Assembly (NCBI GenBank): GCA_016932235.1
Contig: JAFGDF010000102.1
Coordinates: 1-44,909 of the forward strand
Reading direction: 5' to 3'
Source: Deltaproteobacteria bacterium
GTDB lineage: Bacteria; Desulfobacterota; DSM-4660; Desulfatiglandales; HGW-15
Length of the DNA: 44,909 nucleotides
Made by a program: the position numbers and the translations under genes. Below the pieces are notes generated by a model, which saw nothing but the letters and a program-made list of their open reading frames with translations, was not told the origin of the DNA and ran no database searches. Shown one piece after another: positions 9,938 to 18,786 of this stretch (position 1 is the stretch's first letter; each line of letters opens with the position of its first letter).

Positions 9938-10480
9938 TTAATATTCTATGCCTTTTTGTGCACTGACCCCCTTTTGATAGGGGTGTTTGACCTCCTTCAT
10001 CTCTGTCACGAGGTCCGCCATGTAGATTATTTTTTTATGAGCTCCCCTGCCGGTAAGAACAATGTTCAATCCTTCAGGTTTATGCGTCAGAGCACCTAAG
10101 ACTTTATTGATATCTAAAAGATTGTAATGTATAACATTATTGATCTCGTCCAATATTATCGTGTCATATTCATTGGAATTCAGTTTCTCTACGAAAAATG
10201 CCCATGCATTATTAATAGCCATCATATCTTCAGAAGTCGGACCACGCCCTTCTGTTGGATAGATAAAACCTTTACCCATGGGCAATATTTCAAAATAAGG
10301 ATAAAGCCTTTTAACAGCCTCAAGCTCTCCAGACTTCCATGAACCTTTAATAAACTGTATCATAAGAATTTTATGCCCATGACCCACTCCTCTGAGTGCC
10401 ATACCCATAGCGGCCGTCGTCTTACCTTTTCCGTCGCCCGTGTAAACAATAATTAATCCAGTCTTTTTCTTTTTTGCCAT
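9938..10480 (-). CDS. cobO: Corrinoid (cob(I)alamin) adenosyltransferase, CobA/CobO/BtuR family
   Basis: A 180-residue cytoplasmic enzyme that transfers the adenosyl group of ATP to cob(I)alamin or cobyrinic acid diamide, making the coenzyme B12 form. The P-loop GDGKGKTT lies at residues 15-22, followed by AAMGMALRGVGHGHK. Further family blocks are IQFIKGSWKSGE, DTIILDEINN (Walker B, near residue 110) and VLTGRGAHK near residue 150. Length and motif order match the CobA/BtuR type rather than PduO or EutT. No other cobalamin gene is near, so the gene is separated from its pathway. It is nine bases downstream of mlaA in the same orientation. Confidence 0.94.
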   Translation of the reverse strand: MAKKKKTGLIIVYTGDGKGKTTAAMGMALRGVGHGHKILMIQFIKGSWKSGELEAVKRLYPYFEILPMGKGFIYPTEGRGPTSEDMMAINNAWAFFVEKLNSNEYDTIILDEINNVIHYNLLDINKVLGALTHKPEGLNIVLTGRGAHKKIIYMADLVTEMKEVKHPYQKGVSAQKGIEY

Positions 10481-10489
10481 AGATTATGA

Positions 10490-11425
10490 CTATTCTCTGA
10501 TCTTTCCCTGCCTGTACTGGAAATAGGCATCCCTGACTGAGATGTAAGGATCCAATGCCGCCTTTTTCAGATCTTCATAATCTCCTATTGAAAAAGAGGT
10601 TTTATTTATGGCCTCAAACCCTTTTGTCGCCATATTGTGTTTAGTCCTGGGCGCGATGTAATTCATTGGATCAAGGAATGAATCTCCAAAGGAACCGATG
10701 GAATCACGAAGGCTGGAAGGGCCAAGGAAAGGCCAATTTATAAAGAACCCGCCCTTTATGCCGTAGCTGCCAAGGGTTTGACCTAAATCTTCATCAGATC
10801 TTTTAATTTCAAGCGTTTCCGAAAGATTCAATAATCCACCGGCGCCAATGGTAGAATTAACAATAAAGAGTCTTAATTCCTCGGCGGCATTATTTATCTT
10901 TCCCTGGAACAGGCAATTTACAAAACGTATAGGGAAACCCAGATTGTCAAAAAAATTTTTTACACCTTTTCGCAAGGGCCCGGGAACAATAGCCATGTAC
11001 CCCTTTGTCACCGGTTTAAGAACCCAGAAATACAATCTGTCATTAAATTCAAAGAAAAACCTGTTCACGGATTCCAGGGGATCGGGTATGCTTTCCGGAT
11101 TTTTTTCCTCTTCAAAATCTTCGAATTCATAATCTTGATCAGTATCAGAAGACCCGGCCGCCATCAAATGGGTGTCTGCGTGAGACTCGGATAAAATCCG
11201 ATCTGTCTTCAGATCAGATTTAAAAGCAATATCAGCATGATAATTTTTTTTAAAAATATTTACGCTGTTGGTTACATGCTTGTTTCCTGCCCGATCATGA
11301 TATACATAAAAGATATCACTCATATCGTCCGATGACATAACATTTTCAGCAAATAAAATGCCATAAAGGAGGAAAAGAATATATACTGAAAAGAATACCC
11401 CTAAGCCAGACTTTTTCATCGACAT
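10490..11425 (-). CDS. mlaA: MlaA/VacJ family phospholipid-transport protein without lipobox
   Basis: A 311-residue protein whose residues from about 95 onward match MlaA (DPLESVNRFFFEFNDRLY, GGLLNLSETL, DEDLGQTLGSYGI, FINWPFLGPSSLRDSIG). MlaA removes phospholipids from the outer leaflet of the outer membrane and hands them to MlaC. The E. coli protein is a lipoprotein. This one has a hydrophobic signal segment (residues 8-27) but no cysteine anywhere near it, so it is probably not lipidated. Between signal and MlaA domain lie about 65 extra residues. Residues 38-57 (DIFYVYHDRAGNKHVTNSVN) resemble the short DUF4124 motif seen in secreted proteobacterial proteins, followed by an acidic stretch. 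An ATG two codons later is an alternative start. Last mla gene of the run. Confidence 0.92.
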   Translation of the reverse strand: MSMKKSGLGVFFSVYILFLLYGILFAENVMSSDDMSDIFYVYHDRAGNKHVTNSVNIFKKNYHADIAFKSDLKTDRILSESHADTHLMAAGSSDTDQDYEFEDFEEEKNPESIPDPLESVNRFFFEFNDRLYFWVLKPVTKGYMAIVPGPLRKGVKNFFDNLGFPIRFVNCLFQGKINNAAEELRLFIVNSTIGAGGLLNLSETLEIKRSDEDLGQTLGSYGIKGGFFINWPFLGPSSLRDSIGSFGDSFLDPMNYIAPRTKHNMATKGFEAINKTSFSIGDYEDLKKAALDPYISVRDAYFQYRQGKIRE

Positions 11426-11469
11426 TCAATCCTTTTTAGTTGAAATGATTAATCACAGGAGATAGTTTC

Positions 11470-12063
11470 CTATTCTGGTTCGATCTTTTCATTCAACCTC
11501 CTCACCAGTTCAGCGTAAGAAGATTTTGTTATGATATCATTAAATTGTACCCTGTAATTATTGACAAAACTGACTCCTTCAACCTGAACATCATATACCC
11601 GCCATTTCCCTTCCTTTTTTTGAGCCCGGTAAATGACTTCCACCTCTTTGCCATCACTTGTTAACACGCTGGTTTCAGCCACGCCATAATCTCCATCAAC
11701 AATCTCTTTTAAAAAAATTGCTTTTTCTCCGGAATACTGCCTTGTTTTGTCCATATACGTGCGCTCAAGCAGTTTGCCAAAGAGTTCAATAAATTCCTTT
11801 TTCTCATTATCCGTCCTTCCCCGCCAGTGCCTGCCCAATGCCCTCCTTGAAAATGCCTCCCAGTCAAAAATCTCATCCACGGCCTCCCTGATCAACTTTC
11901 GTCTTTCAGCATCATGTTCCATATCCAGCAATTTCTCATCCGAAACAACAGTTATAAGCTTATCGGTAGCTCTTTTAATATCGTCCAAAAGCTCTCCGGC
12001 GGCAGCAGGAAAGGTGAAAATGAAAAAAGCAGACAGGATGAATCCGTAAATATACCGATGCAT
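11470..12063 (-). CDS. mlaC: MlaC family periplasmic phospholipid-binding protein
   Basis: A 197-residue secreted protein of the MlaC/Ttg2D family that shuttles phospholipids between MlaA in the outer membrane and the MlaFEDB-type complex in the inner membrane. It has a signal peptide ending around FPAAAG. Family features are FDWEAFSRRALGRHWRG near residue 75, the KEFIELFGKLLERTY helix, and a C-terminal GKWRVYDVQVEGVSFVNNYR block that helps build the lipid pocket. The frame is open upstream to 12102, overlapping mlaD, but the ATG at 12063 has GGGAG before it and begins the signal peptide properly, so I choose it. Confidence 0.93.
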   Translation of the reverse strand: MHRYIYGFILSAFFIFTFPAAAGELLDDIKRATDKLITVVSDEKLLDMEHDAERRKLIREAVDEIFDWEAFSRRALGRHWRGRTDNEKKEFIELFGKLLERTYMDKTRQYSGEKAIFLKEIVDGDYGVAETSVLTSDGKEVEVIYRAQKKEGKWRVYDVQVEGVSFVNNYRVQFNDIITKSSYAELVRRLNEKIEPE

Positions 12064-12082
12064 AATCAATACTCCCATAATT

Positions 12083-12523
12083 TTAAACCGTCCCAAAAAC
12101 ATATTTTGAAATAAGCTCCTCCACGTCCATTGCGTTCAGTGTCTCACGTATGCGTCCGCCGGGCGTAATAATCTTTTCTGAGCCGCCCGGTGTAATTCTT
12201 AAATATTTTTCGCCTATAAGGCCCTTGGTTTTTATTGATGCTATGGCATCCTCCTGTATCTCGATCTCCTCGGGTAAAACCATGATCACTTTGGCTTCAT
12301 AATCCTCCATGCTGATCTTCTTGACCCTTCCCACCTCTATTCCGGCTATAACCACTGAAGCGCCCTTCTTTAACCCTCCGACATCAGAAAACATTGCATA
12401 AATCTCATATCCCTGACCGCCGAAAACCTCCGTCTTGGCAAGCCTTATGGAAAGATATCCGAGACATAATACTCCGATAATAATAAAAACACCGACTGAG
12501 AGTTCGAGGTCTATCCTTTTCAT
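12083..12523 (-). CDS. mlaD: MlaD family MCE-domain protein
   Basis: A 146-residue protein with one N-terminal membrane helix (residues 8-27) and a single MCE domain. MCE hallmarks visible are VFGGQGYEIYAMFSDVGGLK, GASVVIAGIEVGRV, and GLIGEKYLRITPGG. MlaD hexamers form a periplasmic ring over the MlaE permease through which phospholipids pass. The length is close to that of the short single-domain MlaD proteins. A strong site, AGGAGGAAATT, precedes the ATG. It lies between mlaF and mlaC with 18 bases on one side and 19 on the other. Confidence 0.95.
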   Translation of the reverse strand: MKRIDLELSVGVFIIIGVLCLGYLSIRLAKTEVFGGQGYEIYAMFSDVGGLKKGASVVIAGIEVGRVKKISMEDYEAKVIMVLPEEIEIQEDAIASIKTKGLIGEKYLRITPGGSEKIITPGGRIRETLNAMDVEELISKYVFGTV

Positions 12524-12541
12524 AATTTCCTCCTGAATGGC

Positions 12542-13288
12542 CTATCGGTACGATATGGGGCCATCGGTATTTCCCTCAATAAATTGCCTTACCACAGGGT
12601 CTTCAGAAAAAAGTATTTCCTTCGGCGTTCCCGTAACCCTGACGACCCCTTCATGCAGCATGGCCACTTTTTGTGCTATCTTAAAGACCCTTTCGATTTC
12701 ATGTGTAACGATTATTCCCGTAAATTTCAGCCTTTTATGTGATTCTTCTATAAGGTTCAGTATGGCATGGCCTATTATAGGATCAAGACCCGTCGTGGGC
12801 TCATCAAAGATCATGATCTCCGGTTCCATCACCAGCTCTCTTGCGAGGGACGCCCTTTTATTCATTCCTCCACTCAGTTGAGCGGGATACTTGTCCTCAG
12901 AACCTGAAAGTCCCACCTGTTCAAGTTCATAAAGCACTTTTTGCTTTATCTCATCCTCGCTTTTGCGCGTTTTCTCTCTTAATGGAAACGCCACATTGTC
13001 GAATACCGTCATTGAGCCGAATAGCGCACCGGACTGAAAGAGGAAACCCAACCTTTTCCTCATCCGGTAGAGATCCCTGCCCTTAAGCTTTCCTATTTCC
13101 ACACCATCAATAATAACCCTGCCTCTATCCGGCTTCATCAGCCCTGCTATGTGCTTGAGGATAACACTTTTACCGTATCCGCTCATGCCTATCAATACGA
13201 GGATTTCCCCTTTTTGAATGTTTAGAGAAATTCCTTTCAGCACTTCATGTCCATCGAAGGATTTAAAAATTGATTCAATTTCGATCAT
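12542..13288 (-). CDS. mlaF: Mla phospholipid ABC transporter ATPase
   Basis: A 248-residue ABC ATPase. The Walker A sequence GMSGYGKS is at residues 34-41 with a tyrosine at the variable position. The signature is LSGGMNKRASLAREL, the form typical of Mla/MCE ATPases, and Walker B is IMIFDEPTTGLDP. A conserved switch histidine follows (IIVTHEIERV). It powers lipid movement with MlaE and MlaD. The open frame extends upstream to 13336 and would overlap mlaE; the ATG at 13288 (MIEIESIFKSF) matches the usual start of the domain, so I start there, 14 bases after mlaE. No MlaB-like STAS partner is encoded nearby, as is common outside gamma- and betaproteobacteria. Confidence 0.95.
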   Translation of the reverse strand: MIEIESIFKSFDGHEVLKGISLNIQKGEILVLIGMSGYGKSVILKHIAGLMKPDRGRVIIDGVEIGKLKGRDLYRMRKRLGFLFQSGALFGSMTVFDNVAFPLREKTRKSEDEIKQKVLYELEQVGLSGSEDKYPAQLSGGMNKRASLARELVMEPEIMIFDEPTTGLDPIIGHAILNLIEESHKRLKFTGIIVTHEIERVFKIAQKVAMLHEGVVRVTGTPKEILFSEDPVVRQFIEGNTDGPISYR

Positions 13289-13302
13289 TTGCAACCAGAA
13301 TA

Positions 13303-14079
13303 TTAAAAAAGCAACGCGGTCATAAAATAGTCCCATATCAGGATCATAACGGATGAAAGCACGACGGCCTGTGTAGTGGCTCTGCTTACTCCCTCGGCAC
13401 CATGTCCCAGTATGCCGGTATAATACCCCTTATAGCAGCATATCCATGAGATAATAATGCCGAAAGTCAATGATTTATAGATTCCTTCCAGAATGTCTTC
13501 AAAATCCAGATAATTGGCTATCTCCCCCATATAAGTCCCGGCACCCATGCCCAGGATATTCACGCCGACCAGATACCCTCCGAAAATACCTATTACATCA
13601 AATATTGCCGTAAGAAGCGGTAAGGCGATAATAGCGGCAAGAAAATTTGGAACAATTAGATAACGGAAAGGATTAAGCCCCATCATTTCCAGTGCATCTA
13701 TCTGATCACTGATTCTCATGATGCCTATTTCAGCCGTAATCGCGGACCCTGCCCTGCCAGTGACCATAAGGCCTGAGAGTACCGGTCCAAGTTCTTTAAC
13801 CAGGGAGAGCGCTACCATAGGACCAAGAAACGCCTCTGAACCTAACCGGCTTAGAGTGTGAAAGCCCTGTAAAGCCAGAACCATCCCTGAAAACGCGCCT
13901 ATCAGTATTATTACCAGGGTTGACTGTAATCCGATAAACCTTATCTGCTTGAAAATCCGGTAAACCTTCAGGGGCGGGGTAATTGAATAACATAGAGATT
14001 TTAAGAGGAAAAGTCCCATTATACCGATCCTTCGGGTGATCTCTAATGAGGCTTTTCCAATTTTTCTTACCTCATCCAT
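13303..14079 (-). CDS. mlaE: Mla phospholipid ABC transporter permease
   Basis: A 258-residue inner-membrane permease of the MlaE family with an amphipathic N-terminal interface helix and about five membrane segments. Conserved blocks are GAFSGMVLALQG near residue 60, VKELGPVLSGLMVTGRAGSA near residue 95, and EIGIMRISDQIDALEMMG, the coupling region that contacts the ATPase. It is the first gene of the leftward run mlaE-mlaF-mlaD-mlaC-mlaA, the same order as in many deltaproteobacteria. It probably has its own promoter in the 230-base gap after ldcA. Confidence 0.95.
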   Translation of the reverse strand: MDEVRKIGKASLEITRRIGIMGLFLLKSLCYSITPPLKVYRIFKQIRFIGLQSTLVIILIGAFSGMVLALQGFHTLSRLGSEAFLGPMVALSLVKELGPVLSGLMVTGRAGSAITAEIGIMRISDQIDALEMMGLNPFRYLIVPNFLAAIIALPLLTAIFDVIGIFGGYLVGVNILGMGAGTYMGEIANYLDFEDILEGIYKSLTFGIIISWICCYKGYYTGILGHGAEGVSRATTQAVVLSSVMILIWDYFMTALLF

Positions 14080-14277
14080 ACTTTAATCCACTAGTACCTG
14101 GTTAGGAAATTGCATAAAGGTCACAGCATGGGAGCTCCGCGGAACTCATTCCCGGCAAGGTTAAGACACAATGCCTTTATTCTCCTGCAACTGCGATTTC
14201 GGAACCGGACAGGACTGATTCCCATCAGCCTTTTTTCATGATATATTTTTTAAAAAGTCTAAACTGAATACCTGACC

Positions 14278-14304
14278 ATTATCATTTTGATTCTTTTTTG
14301 ACAA
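14278..14304 (-). promoter_or_regulatory. Possible promoter for the mla operon
   Basis: On the minus strand TTGTCA (14304-14299) and GATAAT (14283-14278) are separated by 15 bases. Both differ by one base from the sigma-70 consensus, but the spacing is short. It would give a leader of about 190 bases before mlaE. Prediction by eye only. Confidence 0.33.
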
Positions 14305-14311
14305 ATAAAAA

Positions 14312-15214
14312 TCAGGATTTGACACACGGCTGTTGAAAAGAAAGAGTCATCTCACCGGTATCCAGCAGGGCTGGCAGTCCTATAGGCAGGGTGATATTTT
14401 CATCTCCATGCCCTGCTGGGAACTTGCTGCACACGGGAAAGCCGAAATCAGACGTAATATCCATCAGAAGCTTCTCTACCGCAGGTTTATGACCGCAATC
14501 TTCAAATCCGCCGAATATCATCGCAGAAAGGCCCCTTAGACGCCCGCTGAGTCTCAGCTGTGTGAACATGCGGTCCAGCCTATACACATCCTCGCCTTTT
14601 TCCTCTATGAACAGGATAACCTTTTCCAAGGGAGGGAAAAAGGGTGTGCCCAGTAATCCGCATATTAAGGTCAGATTGCCACCAATGAGCACACCTTCCG
14701 CTATCCCTTTTCTGTAGGATTTTCCTTCCGCAAACCTCAATGTGATTGGGTCAGTGGTCGATATCGTCCTGAAAAGGCTGTCCACAAATATCTTCTTCTT
14801 TCCCGCCAGTTCTTTCGCAAGTGGGCCGTGAAAAGTAATAAGCCCTGTTTTCTGGAAAATCGAAATAAGCAGCGCGGTAATATCACTGTATCCAATAAGT
14901 ATCTTTGGATTTCTTCGAACAAGATCATAGGATATTTTATCAATAAGCCTGAGACTGCCGTATCCTCCCCTGGCGCATAAAACGGCCTTAATCTCCTGAT
15001 CCTCAAACATTTTATGAAAATCAGACAATCTTGCGTTATCATCTCCTGCGAGATAATCTGCCTGGGCGTATACATTGGGTGACACGTAAACCTGATACCC
15101 ATATTCCATTATCAACTTTATGGATGCCTGTAGCTCCGAATTTTTTACCGGACCTGCCGGTGCGACTATTCCGATTTTATCTCCCTTTTTAAGCCTTGAT
15201 GGTTTAATGATCAC
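14312..15214 (-). CDS. ldcA: LD-carboxypeptidase, peptidase family S66
   Basis: A 300-residue serine peptidase that removes the terminal D-alanine from tetrapeptides during murein recycling in the cytoplasm. Visible family features are IGIVAPAGPV at the N-terminus, ARGGYGSLRL near residue 85, the nucleophile block ILIGYSDIT with Ser110, and two later blocks, LFIEEKGEDVYRLDRM (Glu) and FPAGHGDENITLPIG (His), that complete the Ser-Glu-His triad. The start codon is GTG, overlapping the coaX stop in a GTGA arrangement, so translation is coupled. It is the last gene of the ftsH-folP-coaX-ldcA run. Confidence 0.93.
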   Translation of the reverse strand: MIIKPSRLKKGDKIGIVAPAGPVKNSELQASIKLIMEYGYQVYVSPNVYAQADYLAGDDNARLSDFHKMFEDQEIKAVLCARGGYGSLRLIDKISYDLVRRNPKILIGYSDITALLISIFQKTGLITFHGPLAKELAGKKKIFVDSLFRTISTTDPITLRFAEGKSYRKGIAEGVLIGGNLTLICGLLGTPFFPPLEKVILFIEEKGEDVYRLDRMFTQLRLSGRLRGLSAMIFGGFEDCGHKPAVEKLLMDITSDFGFPVCSKFPAGHGDENITLPIGLPALLDTGEMTLSFQQPCVKS

Positions 15215-15987
15215 ATATTCCTCTTAAAGATAATCCTCAGCCCTTCCAGGGTTAGAAACTCATCAACATGATCAATAGTCTCCGCTTCAGCGCTTATCAC
15301 ACCGGCGAGACCTCCGGTAGCTATCACTTTTAATCCATAACCGATCTCTCTCTTCATCCTTCTCACAATCCCGTCAACAAGCCCGGCATACCCGAAAATA
15401 ATTCCCGCATTCATGCTGCTTATCGTATTTTTTCCTATGACACTTTCAGGTCTGGTATAAAAATCTGTACACGGCAGCTTGAAAGCCTTTCGGTAGAGCC
15501 CTTCGCAGGATATCGTGACACCGGGCGAAATCGCTCCGCCCAGCCAAATGCCATCTTTTGAAACACAATCAAAGGTCGTGGCGGTTCCAAAATCAATAAT
15601 TATTAACCCTGTGCGATATTTTTCATAAGCCGCTACAGCATTCACTATCCGGTCTGCTCCGACTTCCTTTTTATTATCATAGTCTATAGTCATCCCCGTA
15701 TTTATCCCCTCACCGACAATCATCGGGACTGACATCAGATAGCGACGGCAAAAAAGTCTGATGGGATTCAGGATCGGGGGAACGACACATGAAATGATTA
15801 CGTTTCCGATATCATTCACATTAATCTTCGAAACATTGAAAAGGTTTATTATTAGAGATCCTAATTCATCGGCCGTTACATTCATGTCGGTTCTTATCCG
15901 CCAGGATTCAAGTATCCTCTGATCATCCGCTACACCAAGCACGATATTTGTATTGCCGACATCTATGCACAACAGCCTATCTTTCAT
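15211..15987 (-). CDS. coaX: Type III pantothenate kinase
   Basis: A 258-residue enzyme of the ASKHA fold that phosphorylates pantothenate, the first step of coenzyme A synthesis. The phosphate-binding DVGNTN at residues 8-13, VGADRIVNAVAA near residue 105, IIIDFGTATTFDCV near residue 128 and GAISPGV near residue 150 are characteristic of CoaX. Unlike CoaA types it is not feedback inhibited by CoA, a family property. The frame also has a GTG one codon upstream; the ATG at 15987 follows AAAGG at a suitable distance. It begins 18 bases after folP ends and overlaps ldcA by four bases. Confidence 0.95.
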   Translation of the reverse strand: MKDRLLCIDVGNTNIVLGVADDQRILESWRIRTDMNVTADELGSLIINLFNVSKINVNDIGNVIISCVVPPILNPIRLFCRRYLMSVPMIVGEGINTGMTIDYDNKKEVGADRIVNAVAAYEKYRTGLIIIDFGTATTFDCVSKDGIWLGGAISPGVTISCEGLYRKAFKLPCTDFYTRPESVIGKNTISSMNAGIIFGYAGLVDGIVRRMKREIGYGLKVIATGGLAGVISAEAETIDHVDEFLTLEGLRIIFKRNM

Positions 15988-16005
15988 CACCTTTCCCTTT
16001 ATTTT

Positions 16006-16863
16006 TCAAGAATTTATATCGTTTTCCTCACATTTTTCTTTAATTATTGCATCAATCACCTTCACCGTATCAATGGCCATCCGGACATCGTGAACCCTTA
16101 CAATATGTGCTCCATTAAGTAGCGCCACGGAAAGCGTGGCCATTGTACCAATATCCCTTTCGTGTGGCTGATTGCCCAGTATATGGCCGATAAAGGTCTT
16201 TCTGGAGCTTCCAAAAAGAATGGGCTTATCCAGCACGCTGAAACGATCCAGATTCTTTATGATCTCAAGATTATGATCAAAGGTTTTGCCAAATCCTATT
16301 CCCGGATCTATGATAATCATGTCTTCCCTAATACCGCCTTTAACTCCTCGATCAACCGCATTAATAAGAAATTTTGTTATATCCGGGATAAGATCATGAT
16401 AGACAGGATCGACCTGCATATTGCGTGGAGTACCTTTGATGTGCATGAGCACAATCGGTACCTCCGCTTCTGCCGCAACCGAAACCATTTCAGGATCAAA
16501 AGAAAGGGCGCTTATATCATTTATCATGGAAGCCCCGGCTTCTATCGCCTGCCTGGCCACTTCTGCCCTGTAAGTATCAATGCTTATAGGCACCTTCAGT
16601 TCACGGCTTAAGCCCCTTATAACCGGGATTACCCTGTCAAGTTCTTCCTTTTCAGTTACCTGCTCTGCATAGGGGCGTGTTGACTCTCCGCCGACATCGA
16701 TGATATCAGCGCCGTAACTTTCCATCTCCAAAGCATGTTTGATTGCTTTTCCGGTATCAAAATAGAGACCGCCATCCGCAAATGAATCTGGCGTCACATT
16801 CAGGATCCCGGAAACATAAGTCCTGGTTCCAAGCCTTAAAGTATAATCCGACCATCTTAACAT
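16006..16863 (-). CDS. folP: Dihydropteroate synthase
   Basis: A 285-residue enzyme that joins p-aminobenzoate to hydroxymethyl-dihydropterin diphosphate in folate synthesis and is the sulfonamide target. Signatures are GILNVTPDSFADGG near the N-terminus, DIIDVGGESTRP near residue 52, SIDTYRAEVARQAIEAGA, MINDISA, and DPGIGFGKTFDHN near residue 195. The frame is open to a TTG at 16890 that overlaps the ftsH stop as TTGA, but the ATG at 16863 (MLRWSDYTLRLG) agrees with the normal start of the family and has GGAG upstream. Gene order ftsH-folP is common in bacteria. Confidence 0.95.
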   Translation of the reverse strand: MLRWSDYTLRLGTRTYVSGILNVTPDSFADGGLYFDTGKAIKHALEMESYGADIIDVGGESTRPYAEQVTEKEELDRVIPVIRGLSRELKVPISIDTYRAEVARQAIEAGASMINDISALSFDPEMVSVAAEAEVPIVLMHIKGTPRNMQVDPVYHDLIPDITKFLINAVDRGVKGGIREDMIIIDPGIGFGKTFDHNLEIIKNLDRFSVLDKPILFGSSRKTFIGHILGNQPHERDIGTMATLSVALLNGAHIVRVHDVRMAIDTVKVIDAIIKEKCEENDINS

Positions 16864-16886
16864 ATACTCTTTTCTCCGAACCGTCT

Positions 16887-18710
16887 TCAACTCTCCGTAG
16901 CCTCCTCCGCTGTCTCCTTTATTTCAATTCCGGCTTCTTTCATTATCTGGTTTATATCACTAGCTTCGAGGGTTTCCTTTTCCAGAAGAGCTGTTGCCAT
17001 GCCGTGGAGAATCTGTATATTATCTTCTATAAGCTTATGGGTCTTGTTATAGGAACTGGTGATAATATCGCTCACTTCCTTGTCTATCCTTTTCGCAGTC
17101 TCCTCGCTATAGTCCCTATGCTGCGATATCTCTCTTCCCAGGAATATCTGTTCCTCTTTTTTTCCGAAAGTCATGGGGCCGAGGTTTTCGCTCATGCCAT
17201 ATTCACAGACCATTTTTCTGGCCATCTGGGAAGCTCTTTCTATGTCATTACCTGCCCCCGTAGTCTTGATCTTAAGCACAATCTCTTCCGCGGCTCTTCC
17301 CCCCATGAGAATACATATCGTATTTAATAGATAATCTTTGGGGTAAGTATGTTTCTCGTCCATTGGCAGTTGTTGAGTTAATCCCAGTGCCCTCCCCCTG
17401 GGTATAATAGTCACCTTATGAATCGGATCCGTATCGGGAAGAAGTTTCGCCACCAAAGCATGACCGGATTCATGATACGCGGTCGTCTTTTTCTCCTCAT
17501 CGCTTATTATCATGCTCCGACGTTCTGCCCCCATCAGAACCTTGTCTTTAGCATCTTCAAAATCGACCATTTCCACCCTGTCCTTATTTCTCCTGGCTGC
17601 CATGAGAGCCGCCTCATTTACCATATTCTCAAGATCAGCCCCTGTAAAACCGGGGGTGCCCCGCGCGAGCATGCTGATATTAACATTTTCCGACAGCACG
17701 GTCTTCCTGATATGCACTTTCAATATTCCTTCTCTTCCTCTGATATCCGGAACCGGAACAACCACCTGTCTGTCAAAACGCCCTGGCCTTAAGAGAGCCG
17801 GGTCAAGCACATCAGGTCTGTTGGTGGCAGAAATCAGTATTACACCCTCGTTAGACTCGAAACCATCCATCTCGACAAGAAGCTGGTTAAGAGTTTGTTC
17901 TCTCTCATCATGACCCCCACCAAGCCCTGCGCCCCTATGTCTCCCTACTGCATCGATTTCATCAATGAAAATAATACATGGGGCGTTCTTTTTGCCCTGG
18001 ACAAACAAATCTCTCACTCTTGATGCGCCAACTCCGACAAACATCTCAACAAAATCGGACCCGGATATACTGAAAAAGGGAACACCTGCCTCGCCGGCTA
18101 TTGCCCTTGCGAGCAATGTTTTACCGGTCCCCGGAGAACCAACAAGGAGAACCCCTTTGGGGATCCTCCCTCCGAGCCGTGTGAATTTCTTGGGATCACG
18201 CAGGAATTCAATAATCTCCTGAAGCTCTTCTTTAGCTTCATCGATCCCTGCAACATCATCAAAAGTTACTTTGCCCTGAGAATCGGACATGAGTCTCGCT
18301 TTGCTTTTTCCAAAGGAAAGCGCCTTTCCTCCGCCTGCCTGCATCTGCCGCATAAAGAATATCCATACTCCTATCAGAAGCAACATCGGCACCCAGGAAA
18401 GAAAGACCTGGAACCATGAGGAGTCATCTTCCGGTTTCGCGGATATTTTTACTCCCTTGCTCCTGAGGAGACTTATTAATTCCGGATCTTTGGGCGCAAA
18501 AGTCTTAAAAGATCCCTGCGAAGAGACACCGGATAAGTTATCACCCTGTATGACAACCTGCATCACATTCCCGTTTTCAACCATCTTGAGAAAATCACTG
18601 TAGTCAATTAATGTGCTTCCTCTTTCCTGCTGTTTGAATACCTGAAAAAGCATTATCATCATTAGACTGATAACCAGCCAGAGCGCTAAGTTTTTATAAA
18701 AAGGATTCAA
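16887..18710 (-). CDS. ftsH: ATP-dependent membrane zinc metalloprotease FtsH
   Basis: A 607-residue inner-membrane AAA+ protease that degrades misassembled membrane proteins and some regulators. Two N-terminal membrane helices flank a short periplasmic domain. The AAA module carries the Walker A sequence GSPGTGKT at residues 191-198, [13 protein letters not shown] (Walker B), and the pore and arginine-finger regions. The zinc protease site is HESGH at residues 413-417. The C-terminus is acidic and probably flexible. The start codon appears to be TTG: GGGAGG lies eight bases before it, and no suitable ATG precedes the first membrane helix. A TATAAT-like box lies upstream near 18740 without a clear -35. 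Confidence 0.97.
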   Translation of the reverse strand: MNPFYKNLALWLVISLMMIMLFQVFKQQERGSTLIDYSDFLKMVENGNVMQVVIQGDNLSGVSSQGSFKTFAPKDPELISLLRSKGVKISAKPEDDSSWFQVFLSWVPMLLLIGVWIFFMRQMQAGGGKALSFGKSKARLMSDSQGKVTFDDVAGIDEAKEELQEIIEFLRDPKKFTRLGGRIPKGVLLVGSPGTGKTLLARAIAGEAGVPFFSISGSDFVEMFVGVGASRVRDLFVQGKKNAPCIIFIDEIDAVGRHRGAGLGGGHDEREQTLNQLLVEMDGFESNEGVILISATNRPDVLDPALLRPGRFDRQVVVPVPDIRGREGILKVHIRKTVLSENVNISMLARGTPGFTGADLENMVNEAALMAARRNKDRVEMVDFEDAKDKVLMGAERRSMIISDEEKKTTAYHESGHALVAKLLPDTDPIHKVTIIPRGRALGLTQQLPMDEKHTYPKDYLLNTICILMGGRAAEEIVLKIKTTGAGNDIERASQMARKMVCEYGMSENLGPMTFGKKEEQIFLGREISQHRDYSEETAKRIDKEVSDIITSSYNKTHKLIEDNIQILHGMATALLEKETLEASDINQIMKEAGIEIKETAEEATES

Positions 18711-18786
18711 TTGAATGACCTCCCGATAAATTTGCTTAAATATTATAGTTATATTTTTTTAAAATTCCATCTTTATATAAGTTAAA

